Shown in pieces: positions 9,199 to 15,902 of a stretch of 64,000 nucleotides of DNA (position 1 is its first letter; every line of letters begins with the position of its first letter). The DNA is from Chryseobacterium gambrini. GTDB taxonomy: Bacteria; Bacteroidota; Bacteroidia; Flavobacteriales; Weeksellaceae. The notes under the pieces are model-generated. The model ran no database searches. It saw only the letters and a list, made by a program, of their open reading frames with translations, and was not told the DNA's origin. The stretch lies in assembly GCF_900156825.1 (NCBI RefSeq), contig NZ_FTOV01000003.1:186001-250000 (forward strand), read 5' to 3'. Made by a program: the position numbers and the translations under genes.

Positions 9199-9456
9199 AT
9201 GGCACACAAGAAAGGAGTTGGTAGTTCCAAAAACGGTAGAGAATCTCACTCTAAAAGATTAGGTGTAAAGATTTTCGGTGGTCAAGATGCTATTGCGGGT
9301 AACATCATCGTTAGACAAAGAGGTACTCAACACCACCCAGGTGCAAACGTGGGTATCGGTAAAGATCACACTTTGTTCGCATTAGTTGACGGAAAAGTAG
9401 TTTTCAGAAAGAAAGCAAACAACAGATCTTTTGTATCTGTAGAAGCAAACGCATAA
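9199..9456 (+). CDS. rpmA: 50S ribosomal protein L27
   Basis: An 85-residue ribosomal protein near the peptidyl transferase centre. It starts [16 protein letters not shown], so the Gly/Lys-rich N-terminus that reaches the P-site tRNA is present and there is no cleavable extension of the Firmicutes type. The L27 signature [13 protein letters not shown] is seen at about 36-48. Second gene of the rplU operon; a strong terminator follows 24 bases after the stop. Confidence 0.98.
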   Translation: MAHKKGVGSSKNGRESHSKRLGVKIFGGQDAIAGNIIVRQRGTQHHPGANVGIGKDHTLFALVDGKVVFRKKANNRSFVSVEANA

Positions 9457-9480
9457 TTTCAGCGTTTTATAAAAATTAAA

Positions 9481-9510
9481 AGCCTTGGCAATTTTGCTGA
9501 GGCTTTTTTT
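9481..9510 (+). terminator. Terminator of rplU-rpmA
   Basis: AGCCTTGGCA pairs with TGCTGAGGCT over 10 bp (two G-U pairs) around a four-base loop, followed by a run of T. Confidence 0.88.
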
Positions 9511-9572
9511 GTGCCCTGAAATAAGGAAAAGTTAAAGTTTTTATATTTATTCAATTTAACGGGAAATATTTA

Positions 9573-9580
9573 TATATTTG
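9573..9580 (+). promoter_or_regulatory. -7 element for the tandem GG-leader peptides
   Basis: TATATTTG matches TAnnTTTG exactly. It lies after the rpmA terminator and about 75 bases before the first peptide gene. No clear TTTG or TTG sits 17-21 bases upstream, so expression may be weak or need an activator. The leader (about 9587-9655) shows no known riboswitch. Confidence 0.55.
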
Positions 9581-9655
9581 GTAACTATCAAATAACTAAT
9601 ATATTGCGTAAGCCGAAAAGCAAACAGAGTAGGCGACAAATTAAACCAAACTAAT

Positions 9656-9820
9656 ATGAAAAATCTAAAAAAACTAACGAAAAGACAGCTTAAAGCCATT
9701 GCTGGAGGAGAAAGATGTCCGATTCCCGCAAATTGGTGTTACGAATGGTGTACGTGGACAGCATGGCAAAAACAACACTGTATTAATTCGGTTATTGATG
9801 TAATGCCTTGTGACTGTTAA
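9656..9820 (+). CDS. Double-glycine-leader Cys/Trp-rich peptide 1 (bacteriocin-like)
   Basis: A 54-residue precursor. The leader MKNLKKLTKRQLKAIAGG (18 residues) ends in a Gly-Gly site like those cut by C39-peptidase ABC exporters. The predicted 36-residue core has six Cys at core positions 3, 10, 14, 24, 34 and 36, and four Trp (9, 13, 16, 19). Similar leaders occur in short peptides annotated as bacteriocin-like in Chryseobacterium (from memory); the core is not one I recognise. The next gene encodes a paralogue with the same leader length and nearly the same Cys spacing. A Bacteroidota -7 box lies upstream and a hairpin follows. No exporter, modification enzyme or immunity gene is visible in the window, so function (toxin, signal or other) is open. 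Confidence 0.82.
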   Translation: MKNLKKLTKRQLKAIAGGERCPIPANWCYEWCTWTAWQKQHCINSVIDVMPCDC

Positions 9821-9831
9821 ATATGAAACTC

Positions 9832-9853
9832 AAGCCTCATATCGGGGCTTTTT
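9832..9853 (+). terminator. Hairpin terminator between the two peptide genes
   Basis: AAGCCTC pairs with GGGGCTT (one wobble) around a five-base loop, followed by a short T run. Only 24 bases separate it from the second ATG, too few for a separate promoter, so the second peptide probably depends on read-through of this hairpin. Confidence 0.6.
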
Positions 9854-9877
9854 GTCAACTTTATAAAATCTATTACT

Positions 9878-10063
9878 ATGAAAAATTTAAAAAAAATCAA
9901 AAGACAGGATCTTAAAAATGTAATGGGAGGAGCTGCTCCGGATCAGGGATGTTTACCATGCGATGTCTATTGCAGCATTCCGGAAGGGCAGAGACCGCCG
10001 TGTAAAATTGTGTACATTGTAGCGCATTGCAATAGCTGCAAAGGTTATGGTGAAGAATCTTAA
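9878..10063 (+). CDS. Double-glycine-leader Cys-rich peptide 2 (bacteriocin-like)
   Basis: A 61-residue precursor with an 18-residue leader, MKNLKKIKRQDLKNVMGG, almost the same as that of peptide 1. The 43-residue core has six Cys at core positions 7, 10, 14, 24, 33 and 36; positions 10, 14, 24 and 36 coincide with peptide 1 without gaps. The rest of the core differs (no Trp, more Pro and Gly), which suggests duplication followed by divergence under a conserved Cys frame. Disulfides or a post-translational bridge are possible. A strong bidirectional terminator follows. Activity is unknown. Confidence 0.85.
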   Translation: MKNLKKIKRQDLKNVMGGAAPDQGCLPCDVYCSIPEGQRPPCKIVYIVAHCNSCKGYGEES

Positions 10064-10072
10064 GAAATAAAA

Positions 10073-10099
10073 AAAACTCCTTCGCGCTGAAGGAGTTTT
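10073..10099 (+). terminator. Bidirectional terminator between the peptide operon and the DUF5686 gene
   Basis: AAAACTCCTTC / GAAGGAGTTTT, a perfect 11-bp stem with a five-base loop, with A and T runs on both sides. It serves the convergent transcription units ending at 10063 (+) and 10105 (-). Confidence 0.9.
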
Positions 10100-10104
10100 G
10101 TATT

Positions 10105-12645
10105 TTAAAAGCCGACCTGAAAACCTGCTTTAATTCCGAAAGTTGAAATATCCGGTCTGTTGAGGTAATTTCCGCGCCAGTTGAAATCCACTCTGAAAAT
10201 TCTTAGGTTTCCGAAGCCGATATTTTCGATTCCGAAACCGTATTCATAATAAACGTGTTCGCTTGGAGCAGAATATTTGAATCCTTCCACATTAATTGCT
10301 TTTGAAGCATCGCTTAATGTTCCGTAAGCTCCTCTGATAAACGCAATTTCTCTTAGTTTTAATTTCTTGATCAAAGGAATATAAGAAAGGATTTTCCCGT
10401 TAAAATGATGCTCTAAATGCAGCGTTGTATAAGTGTCTGCAACAAATTCATAATAGTTGAGCTGTGCAAAGGTATTTTGCGCCAGACTGTACGACTGGTT
10501 CCCCGGAATGACGTTCTGCAAAGCCAACGGAACCGTATCGAAGTTCTTTCCAGCTTCAAAGTTGATTAATGTTTTTCCCCAGCTTCCAATTAAGACGGGT
10601 TTATAGAACATGAACTGCAGTTTGTTATAATTAAAATCTGACCCGAATAATCCCTCAATTCCTCTTGTGTATTTTAACACAATAGTCGGAGCCAAAGTTC
10701 CGTGCTCATATCGGTCGATTCCGGTTTGGGAGAATTTTGCACCCGGTCTTGCAATTAAACTTAAAGTAAAATGTGAATCGTTGGTTGTTTTTCTCAGATC
10801 TCCGTTTTTGTAATACATCAGATTAAACCCGTCTGGATTTGCTGATTTAATGCTTTGCATGGTTCCGTCTAACCTGATCTGGAAGTTTTTCCATGGCTCA
10901 ATAGACGTAAACAGGTTGGTTTGATTAACGGAGCTTAAAGAAGCATTTTCTCCCCTTGCGAAAAGCGTTGAAGAAGCAAAAGTTCTTGCCATAATTCCAT
11001 CGTCATTTGTAAGCTGAACACCCAATTGCAGAATGTCTCTTCTTGTTCCAGCACCTATTGTAAAACGGTTTACTCTGTTAAACATGAATCTTCCTTCAGC
11101 ACCATATTTTACCTGTTGGTCTTTAAAACCGTAAGCCGTGTAAAACTGAACTCTCCAAGGGTCATTTCTTGTGAAATACGTTCTTGCTCCGATTCTGATT
11201 CGGTCTCCTTCAACATCATTTTTTCCGTAAACGGAGAAAATCGGACCTAAATCTATTCCTTTTGTAATGTTGTAATATCCTGAACCCAACGTTTCATAAA
11301 GCTTTACAATACGGTTGAACTTCGGAGTCTGCTGAAGTTTATCAAGCATATCATAAATTCCCTGTTCGCTTTTTGAGAGAGAATCCGGTCTGGCTTTTAC
11401 CCAGTAAGCATCATCTTTTTCTACGAATTTATCATCATATTCTTCCTCGTTTCTTTTAAAAATTTTATCCTCAAGAGGTTTGTTGAACTGATATTCCGAA
11501 TAATCGACGGATCTTTTGGCAATAATGCTCTTTGAGGTTTTCTTCTTGGAAAAAGGAGTCATCTCGATCTCTGTTACAAATTTTCTTGGCAGAAAAGTGT
11601 TTTCATCGGGGTTGTCGTATTCCAGTTCTGTAGAAATCCCGTTAATGAAGTTTACATTGATCTTTTGCGTGGATTTTAGGGTTGCTCCCAAAACGGCATA
11701 GCTGTCGGTATCAATGTAAAGATATCCCTGAAATGCTAAAACTTCTGTTCTTTTGGGCTGATAACGGATTTTAAAGGCATTTTCTCCCCGCATGGAAATG
11801 GTATCTACCAAATTGTAATCATACGTACTGAACCCTGTTTCTCCGACCGGACTTGGAAATCCGATGTCGAAATAATTTAACGTGTTATCGTAAATGTTGA
11901 TGTCACGGTAAAGGTTTTTTGCCGTTAAAGTAATGATCTGGTTATCCTGAAAACCTGATGTCTTTTGAGCAACCAAAAGTCTTTTTGATTTTTTGGAAGG
12001 TCTGTTTTCGCCGTAATTTTCATAGATGGCTTCATTCAGGAAAACGGGAAGTCCTATTTTTCCGCTTGCGGTAGAATCTTTATAATCGAAAATAAATTCG
12101 AGTTTATTAAAGATTTTTCTCTTCATAAATGCACTGTCCAGATTGTTGGCATCAAACTGAATTTTCTCGTATTCTTTATAAGTGTAGGTATCGAATTTAT
12201 CTAAACCGTTGTTTCTTTTTCGTTCCCAGACTTTCTGCATAATGGCATAAGCGGGATTTTCTTTTTTGTTTTTATATTTCGGCTTTTCGTTGTGGATAAC
12301 GACTTCCTGTATGCTGCTTACTTTTTCCTGAGCCAGTTTTACAAAAATATTGGTGGCATTTTGAGGAGTTACGTCTATACTTTCTAAGGAATAGTTTTTT
12401 CTTAAAAACCGAAGTTTATAGATTATGCTGTCCGACTGTACGGCAAAGGTTCCTGAGGTTGTTGTAAGGGCAGCTTTTTCATTTTCATTGATGAAAATAT
12501 CCACTCCGGAAACTTCTTTATTGGTTTTTGCATCTACAATTCTGCCGTTTGCCGAATTTTGTGAGTATACGAGATCCGCAAAAAATAGAAATAAAAAGAG
12601 GGAGTAATATTTGGAATTATTAATTAACATTTGTAGTTTCTTCAA
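10105..12645 (-). CDS. DUF5686 outer-membrane protein with carboxypeptidase-like regulatory domain
   Basis: An 846-residue outer-membrane protein. After a signal peptide (ending near LVYSQ) comes a CarboxypepD_reg-like beta-sandwich (about 30-110, NGRIVDAKTNKEVSGVDIFI), a DUF5686 middle region, and a C-terminal half of amphipathic beta strands ending in phenylalanine (FQVGF*), the usual signal for BAM insertion. No TonB plug domain is present, so it is probably not a TonB-dependent receptor. The family is common in Bacteroidota and its function is unknown. It is a single gene with a -7 match about 85 bases upstream. Confidence 0.88.
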   Translation of the reverse strand: MKKLQMLINNSKYYSLFLFLFFADLVYSQNSANGRIVDAKTNKEVSGVDIFINENEKAALTTTSGTFAVQSDSIIYKLRFLRKNYSLESIDVTPQNATNIFVKLAQEKVSSIQEVVIHNEKPKYKNKKENPAYAIMQKVWERKRNNGLDKFDTYTYKEYEKIQFDANNLDSAFMKRKIFNKLEFIFDYKDSTASGKIGLPVFLNEAIYENYGENRPSKKSKRLLVAQKTSGFQDNQIITLTAKNLYRDINIYDNTLNYFDIGFPSPVGETGFSTYDYNLVDTISMRGENAFKIRYQPKRTEVLAFQGYLYIDTDSYAVLGATLKSTQKINVNFINGISTELEYDNPDENTFLPRKFVTEIEMTPFSKKKTSKSIIAKRSVDYSEYQFNKPLEDKIFKRNEEEYDDKFVEKDDAYWVKARPDSLSKSEQGIYDMLDKLQQTPKFNRIVKLYETLGSGYYNITKGIDLGPIFSVYGKNDVEGDRIRIGARTYFTRNDPWRVQFYTAYGFKDQQVKYGAEGRFMFNRVNRFTIGAGTRRDILQLGVQLTNDDGIMARTFASSTLFARGENASLSSVNQTNLFTSIEPWKNFQIRLDGTMQSIKSANPDGFNLMYYKNGDLRKTTNDSHFTLSLIARPGAKFSQTGIDRYEHGTLAPTIVLKYTRGIEGLFGSDFNYNKLQFMFYKPVLIGSWGKTLINFEAGKNFDTVPLALQNVIPGNQSYSLAQNTFAQLNYYEFVADTYTTLHLEHHFNGKILSYIPLIKKLKLREIAFIRGAYGTLSDASKAINVEGFKYSAPSEHVYYEYGFGIENIGFGNLRIFRVDFNWRGNYLNRPDISTFGIKAGFQVGF

Positions 12646-12730
12646 GCTATTTGCATAAACAAAAATTATGCACTTTTATTATAAAAAAATAAATATTATT
12701 TAAACTTTTAATGGTTTAAATACAAAACTG

Positions 12731-12738
12731 CAAATGTA
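12731..12738 (-). promoter_or_regulatory. Candidate -7 element for the DUF5686 gene
   Basis: Minus strand reads TACATTTG, fitting TAnnTTTG. It lies 86 bases upstream of the start codon. The long AT-rich leader in between shows no obvious structure. Confidence 0.4.
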
Positions 12739-12743
12739 ATGAA

Positions 12744-12770
12744 ATAACACCATCGTTTTGATGGTGTTAT
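12744..12770. repeat. 11-bp perfect inverted repeat (hairpin)
   Basis: ATAACACCATC and GATGGTGTTAT separated by five bases. It lies about 130 bases past the end of the HTH gene cluster and just upstream of the DUF5686 -7 box. The T run after the stem is poor on both strands, so it may be a weak terminator or a protein-binding palindrome. Confidence 0.55.
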
Positions 12771-12897
12771 AGTTATTGTTTTGTTAAAATATGATGATGT
12801 TAATTGAATTTGTGAAAAAAATATTCATTCAAATAAATTTCTGTTTAGAGTAATTTCATTTGATAGAATAGCTTATTTTGTGTAAAGGATTAGTTCC

Positions 12898-13224
12898 TTA
12901 TATAAAAAAAGTTTTTTTCCATTTCGTAATGGTATTACGGCTTAGATTAAAATGATGAGCAAGCTGAGTATTATTCAACTTATTTTTTTTCTGATAATTT
13001 AAAATTTCAAACACAGTTTCTATGTCGTATGATTTGTGAAGTTGATTTTCATTTACTTCTAACGAATTGTTAGAATTAAAAATCTTTTGGTTAAGCTGAA
13101 TAACATCTAATGCGGAGATAATTTTTTTCCTGAAGAAATAGGAGCAGTCGCTTTTCTTATTGGGGAATTTTTTTTCTATAATATCTAAGTAAATTTTTTT
13201 ATAATCAGGTTTTAATTTTTCCAT
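12898..13224 (-). CDS. Small protein with C-terminal transposase-like HTH
   Basis: A 108-residue protein I cannot name. The C-terminal 35 residues form a helix-turn-helix of the homeodomain/Xre-like kind (LNNTQLAHHFNLSRNTITKWKK), close in style to the HTH at the end of the 150-residue gene upstream. The N-terminal part is Lys/Asn-rich with no recognised domain. It overlaps the 71-residue gene upstream by 20 bases, so the three genes 12898-13889 likely form one operon. No DDE or other transposase catalytic domain is present; it more likely regulates or binds DNA. Very AT-rich. Confidence 0.65.
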   Translation of the reverse strand: MEKLKPDYKKIYLDIIEKKFPNKKSDCSYFFRKKIISALDVIQLNQKIFNSNNSLEVNENQLHKSYDIETVFEILNYQKKNKLNNTQLAHHFNLSRNTITKWKKTFFI

Positions 13225-13420
13225 AAAATGTTTTTATTTTAATTGTAGAAACGACATCATCTTTGAAAAAAAGAATCAATACAGATTTTGATCCCATCCA
13301 ACCGGTTTTAATAATGTATGTCCAAATGTTGTCAGGATAATAATTGAATTCCTGTCCAAAATCATTTATTAACTGTATTTTGTTTTTACCTAAAAGATGT
13401 TGGTAATCGGAATATTTCAT
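13205..13420 (-). CDS. Small hypothetical protein (71 residues)
   Basis: A 71-residue protein with no recognised domain. It begins MKYSDYQHLLGKNKIQLINDFGQEF and has the pattern NYYPDNIWTYIIKT, then alternating hydrophobic residues suggesting a small alpha/beta fold. No signal peptide or membrane segment. It sits between two HTH genes on the same strand, 16 bases after the first and overlapping the last by 20, so it is probably part of the same unit and may be a partner of one of the HTH proteins. AT-rich. Confidence 0.6.
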   Translation of the reverse strand: MKYSDYQHLLGKNKIQLINDFGQEFNYYPDNIWTYIIKTGWMGSKSVLILFFKDDVVSTIKIKTFYGKIKT

Positions 13421-13436
13421 CTTATAATGATTATTA

Positions 13437-13889
13437 CTATACTTTATCTATCCTATCCGTAACATTATATTTACTAACCCACTTGTGCAAAGTAGCTTTA
13501 GGAATTCTGTATTCTTCGATAATCTGTTTTTTTGTTTTTTCATTATTAACCAGAAGTTCCAAGATAAAGTCTATTAGTTCTTTTGTATAAACATTCTTTC
13601 TGAATTGAGGAACCAGGCTTTCTTTTTTTATGTCTCTGGATTTGTGAAGATGAACTTGTGGTGAAAATAAAATAAGATGCTGTGTGTAAACTCGAAAGAA
13701 ATCGTAATCCAACACTTTGCACCATCTTAATAAAATCTCGCTTTCAACACTTTTTCTTTCATACGTTTCTTTTATTTCTTTTTCTGTACATTGAAAGAAT
13801 TTGCATAAGCGCATCATTTCGATTTTTATATCGTCTGCTCTCATTTTAATTAAAGAGCCGATATGTATATCTTTAAAGTCAATATTCAT
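13437..13889 (-). CDS. HTH protein, transposase-like C-terminus (150 residues)
   Basis: A 150-residue protein of a type that, from memory, recurs in several copies in Chryseobacterium genomes. The N-terminal part (MNIDFKDIHIGSLIKMRADD, then a helix pair around FFQCTEKEIKETYERKSV) looks like a Cro/Xre-type DNA-binding fold. The C-terminal part (YTKELIDFILELLVNNEKTK to KATLHKWVSKYN) is a second helix-turn-helix of the IS3-OrfA kind. There is no transposase catalytic domain and no flanking terminal repeat, so calling it an insertion sequence is not justified. It is the first gene of a three-gene unit with a -7 match and an 8-bp inverted repeat upstream. Confidence 0.72.
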   Translation of the reverse strand: MNIDFKDIHIGSLIKMRADDIKIEMMRLCKFFQCTEKEIKETYERKSVESEILLRWCKVLDYDFFRVYTQHLILFSPQVHLHKSRDIKKESLVPQFRKNVYTKELIDFILELLVNNEKTKKQIIEEYRIPKATLHKWVSKYNVTDRIDKV

Positions 13890-13922
13890 CGCAAAATAGT
13901 ATTATTCTCAAGCATTATGTAA

Positions 13923-13952
13923 AAACTAGTGATTCTAAATATTAACTAGTTT
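13923..13952. promoter_or_regulatory. Inverted repeat, possible operator of the HTH operon
   Basis: AAACTAGT (13923-13930) and ACTAGTTT (13945-13952) are exact reverse complements 14 bases apart. They lie between the -7 box at 13969 and the start codon at 13889, in the expected 5' leader. The position fits autoregulation by the encoded HTH protein, which is inference. Confidence 0.4.
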
Positions 13953-13968
13953 ATTTAATTATGTGAAG

Positions 13969-13976
13969 CAAATATA
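13969..13976 (-). promoter_or_regulatory. Candidate -7 element of the HTH operon
   Basis: Minus strand TATATTTG, exact match to TAnnTTTG; TTTG occurs 15 bases upstream, shorter than the usual spacing. It predicts a leader of about 75 bases. Confidence 0.45.
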
Positions 13977-14423
13977 TTAGCAATAATCAATCAAAACAGA
14001 TTTGATTATAGTTAAAATCCGATAATGGAATATTTTATAGATGTATTCGTTATTTGTCATACCTCTGTAATATTTTCAATAATGAGTCTTCCGAAAAGTT
14101 TGTCTTCAAAATATCTTCAATATCATTTTTCTGTTCTTATTGCAATATTTTGTTTTTCTATAGCAAGATTAGAACTTGATTCTTGTCAAGAAGCAGATTG
14201 TTTATAAAATATTCATTATTGATATCTAATTTTTAATATTCAGATACTATACGAAATTATTTTAAAATGATATTGTAATTTGTGTATTTTTTAGTTAAAA
14301 AATAAAAAATGTAATGAATATGTTATTTATTTGTATCTTTATTTGATAATTTATTAATCTTTTTTTTAATTCTTATTTAAAAAAGATGGGTCTTAATTGT
14401 AAATTATATCAATCTCTGTTTTG

Positions 14424-15395
14424 ATGAACGAAAAAGAAATTCAGTCAAAAATATACAAGATAAAAAAGGAACTTATTTCCAATTATATTCTTTTTTTATC
14501 TAATATTCTCTTTATTTTTTCTTTAATCTTTATTTTTTTTATAAAAGATAAATTCTTAGCTTACTATATTTCTGTAGGGTGTTTGTTTTTAATCTGTACT
14601 TGGAACATAATCAGATGGAGGTTTTCAATTGATAAAATTGTTCATTGCTATTTTATGCTTTCACCTCTTTACGCTTCTTGTTTAATTTTAAAATATTGGG
14701 ATATAACTATGGTTAATTTCCTGTGGATCATTATACTGCCTTTGGGGGCTTTTGTGTTTTTTGGAAGAAAGGAGGTGGTTGCATACACTATTTATGCATT
14801 TTTTATTATCATAATACTTTTTATTATAGTGCATACCTCAAACATAGAAATTGTTCACAATAAAAGAGAATTAATAACAGATGTTATAAATCTTATTGTT
14901 ATTATTTTTAATATGCTTACGATTGCATTGGCACTCTATTATAAAGATAAAATCAGAGATTTACGTTCGATGGTAGATGTTGCCAGAGTTAAAGAAGATA
15001 TTATTGTTTCTGAAGTAGTAAGTGAAAAAGCAATTGAACGTTATGAAGAATTGTTCGCAAAAATTGAGCAAACGATCCATATGAATAATTATTTTAAAGA
15101 CCCCAATTTCAATCTTACGGATCTCTCTTCTGTTATGAAAATTAATAATGGCTATCTTTCTAAAGCTATTCGACATAAGGGCTTTGCAAATTTCAATCAT
15201 TACCTAAATTTTCACAGGATAGATTTTGTAAAAAAACTTATCGCAAAAACGGATTTAAGAAAGGTTACTATTATGTATATCTATTCAGAAGCTGGATTTG
15301 GCAGCCAGTCTACATTTAACCGTGTATTTAAAAATATTGAAGGAATTACTCCCTCTGAATATATTGATAAGTTTACCAAAGGGGTTGAATGTTAA
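14424..15395 (+). CDS. Membrane-anchored AraC-family transcriptional regulator
   Basis: A 323-residue protein counted from the ATG at 14424; a TTG at 14421 in the same frame is a poorer start. The N-terminal half has about six hydrophobic helices (roughly residues 20-180). A short charged linker follows, then a C-terminal AraC/XylS DNA-binding domain (about 220-318) with two helix-turn-helix units: LTDLSSVMKINNGYLSKAI and the second ending in SQSTFNRVFKNIEGITPSEY. It should therefore bind DNA while anchored in the inner membrane and sense a membrane or extracellular cue. Very AT-rich, like the HTH cluster it diverges from. Targets unknown. Confidence 0.85.
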   Translation: MNEKEIQSKIYKIKKELISNYILFLSNILFIFSLIFIFFIKDKFLAYYISVGCLFLICTWNIIRWRFSIDKIVHCYFMLSPLYASCLILKYWDITMVNFLWIIILPLGAFVFFGRKEVVAYTIYAFFIIIILFIIVHTSNIEIVHNKRELITDVINLIVIIFNMLTIALALYYKDKIRDLRSMVDVARVKEDIIVSEVVSEKAIERYEELFAKIEQTIHMNNYFKDPNFNLTDLSSVMKINNGYLSKAIRHKGFANFNHYLNFHRIDFVKKLIAKTDLRKVTIMYIYSEAGFGSQSTFNRVFKNIEGITPSEYIDKFTKGVEC

Positions 15396-15435
15396 AATTT
15401 TTAGACCTTACATGGTTTTAAATTTATAAATACAT

Positions 15436-15465
15436 AAAAAAAGACCTACATTTCTGTAAGTCTTT
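15436..15465 (-). terminator. Terminator of tRNA-Asn copy 1
   Basis: On the minus strand AAGACTTACA pairs with TGTAGGTCTT (one wobble) around GAAA, followed by a T run. It begins four bases after the tRNA 3' end, and an identical copy follows the second tRNA. Confidence 0.88.
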
Positions 15466-15468
15466 CTG

Positions 15469-15542
15469 CTCCTCCTGCTGGGCTCGAACCAGCGACCCTC
15501 TGATTAACAGTCAGATGCTCTAACCAACTGAGCTAAGGAGGA
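15469..15542 (-). tRNA. tRNA-Asn (GTT), copy 1
   Basis: A 74-base cloverleaf on the minus strand: acceptor TCCTCCT / AGGAGGA, D arm GCTCAGTTGGTTAGAGC, anticodon stem TCTGA / TCAGA with loop CTGTTAA (anticodon GTT), T arm GCTGG-TTCGAGC-CCAGC, discriminator G. CCA is not encoded. An identical second copy lies 207 bases away. Confidence 0.97.
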
Positions 15543-15564
15543 ATTTCCTATTGTTTTATTGGTG

Positions 15565-15596
15565 CAAATATAACAGGAATATTAATATCAAACAAA
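15565..15596 (-). promoter_or_regulatory. Promoter of tRNA-Asn copy 1
   Basis: Minus strand TTTG (15593-15596), 20 bases, TATATTTG (15565-15572): an exact Bacteroidota promoter 22 bases before the tRNA 5' end. Confidence 0.82.
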
Positions 15597-15716
15597 TTTT
15601 TATTTTAAAAATATCTAAATTTTTCCTTTGATAATGGGTGTTTTGAAGCTATTTGACTATTTATCAGATAATTAAATTTAATGATAATTGCAAAAAAATA
15701 TTTGATGAGACCACAT

Positions 15717-15746
15717 AAAAAAAGACCTACATTTCTGTAAGTCTTT
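15717..15746 (-). terminator. Terminator of tRNA-Asn copy 2
   Basis: The same hairpin as at 15436-15465, with its T run, directly after the second tRNA gene. Its presence means copy 1 must use its own promoter. Confidence 0.88.
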
Positions 15747-15749
15747 CTG

Positions 15750-15823
15750 CTCCTCCTGCTGGGCTCGAACCAGCGACCCTCTGATTAACAGTCAGATGCT
15801 CTAACCAACTGAGCTAAGGAGGA
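15750..15823 (-). tRNA. tRNA-Asn (GTT), copy 2
   Basis: Sequence identical to copy 1 over all 74 bases, with the same anticodon GTT and fold. The flanking terminator is the same, whereas the spacer beyond the promoter has diverged, which indicates an old tandem duplication of a promoter-tRNA-terminator cassette. Confidence 0.97.
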
Positions 15824-15845
15824 ATGTCCTTTGTTTTAAGTGGTG

Positions 15846-15877
15846 CAAATATAGGACGAATATTTATACCCTGCAAA
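15846..15877 (-). promoter_or_regulatory. Promoter of tRNA-Asn copy 2
   Basis: Minus strand TTTG (15874-15877), 20 bases, TATATTTG (15846-15853), the same spacing as for copy 1. Confidence 0.82.
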
Positions 15878-15902
15878 TATTTTTTAAAATTTTGTAAAAA
15901 TA

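Larger units (their letters stand above)
13890..14423. other. AT-rich intergenic region between divergent HTH cluster and AraC gene
   Basis: This 534-base gap holds a minus-strand -7 box TATATTTG (13969-13976) and an inverted repeat AAACTAGT-14-ACTAGTTT (13923-13952), both pointing to the HTH operon. The rest, upstream of the AraC gene, is strongly AT-rich with no clear promoter match. A 60-codon open frame at 14025-14207 lacks domain, leader or coding character and is not called. Confidence 0.5.

Noticed and set aside
9656..10063. Lanthipeptide or lasso-peptide cluster
   Set aside because: No LanB/LanM/LanC, asparagine-synthase-like or radical SAM maturase lies near; only precursor genes are present.
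13437..13889. Calling the HTH gene an insertion sequence
   Set aside because: No catalytic domain, terminal inverted repeat or target duplication is visible.
14025..14207. 60-codon open frame between the HTH cluster and the AraC gene
   Set aside because: No domain, no GG leader, no clear promoter or ribosome site, and open frames of this size are expected by chance in such AT-rich DNA.
15436..15823. Repeated block at 15.4-15.8 kb as a CRISPR or mobile repeat
   Set aside because: It is fully explained by two tRNA-Asn cassettes with their terminators.
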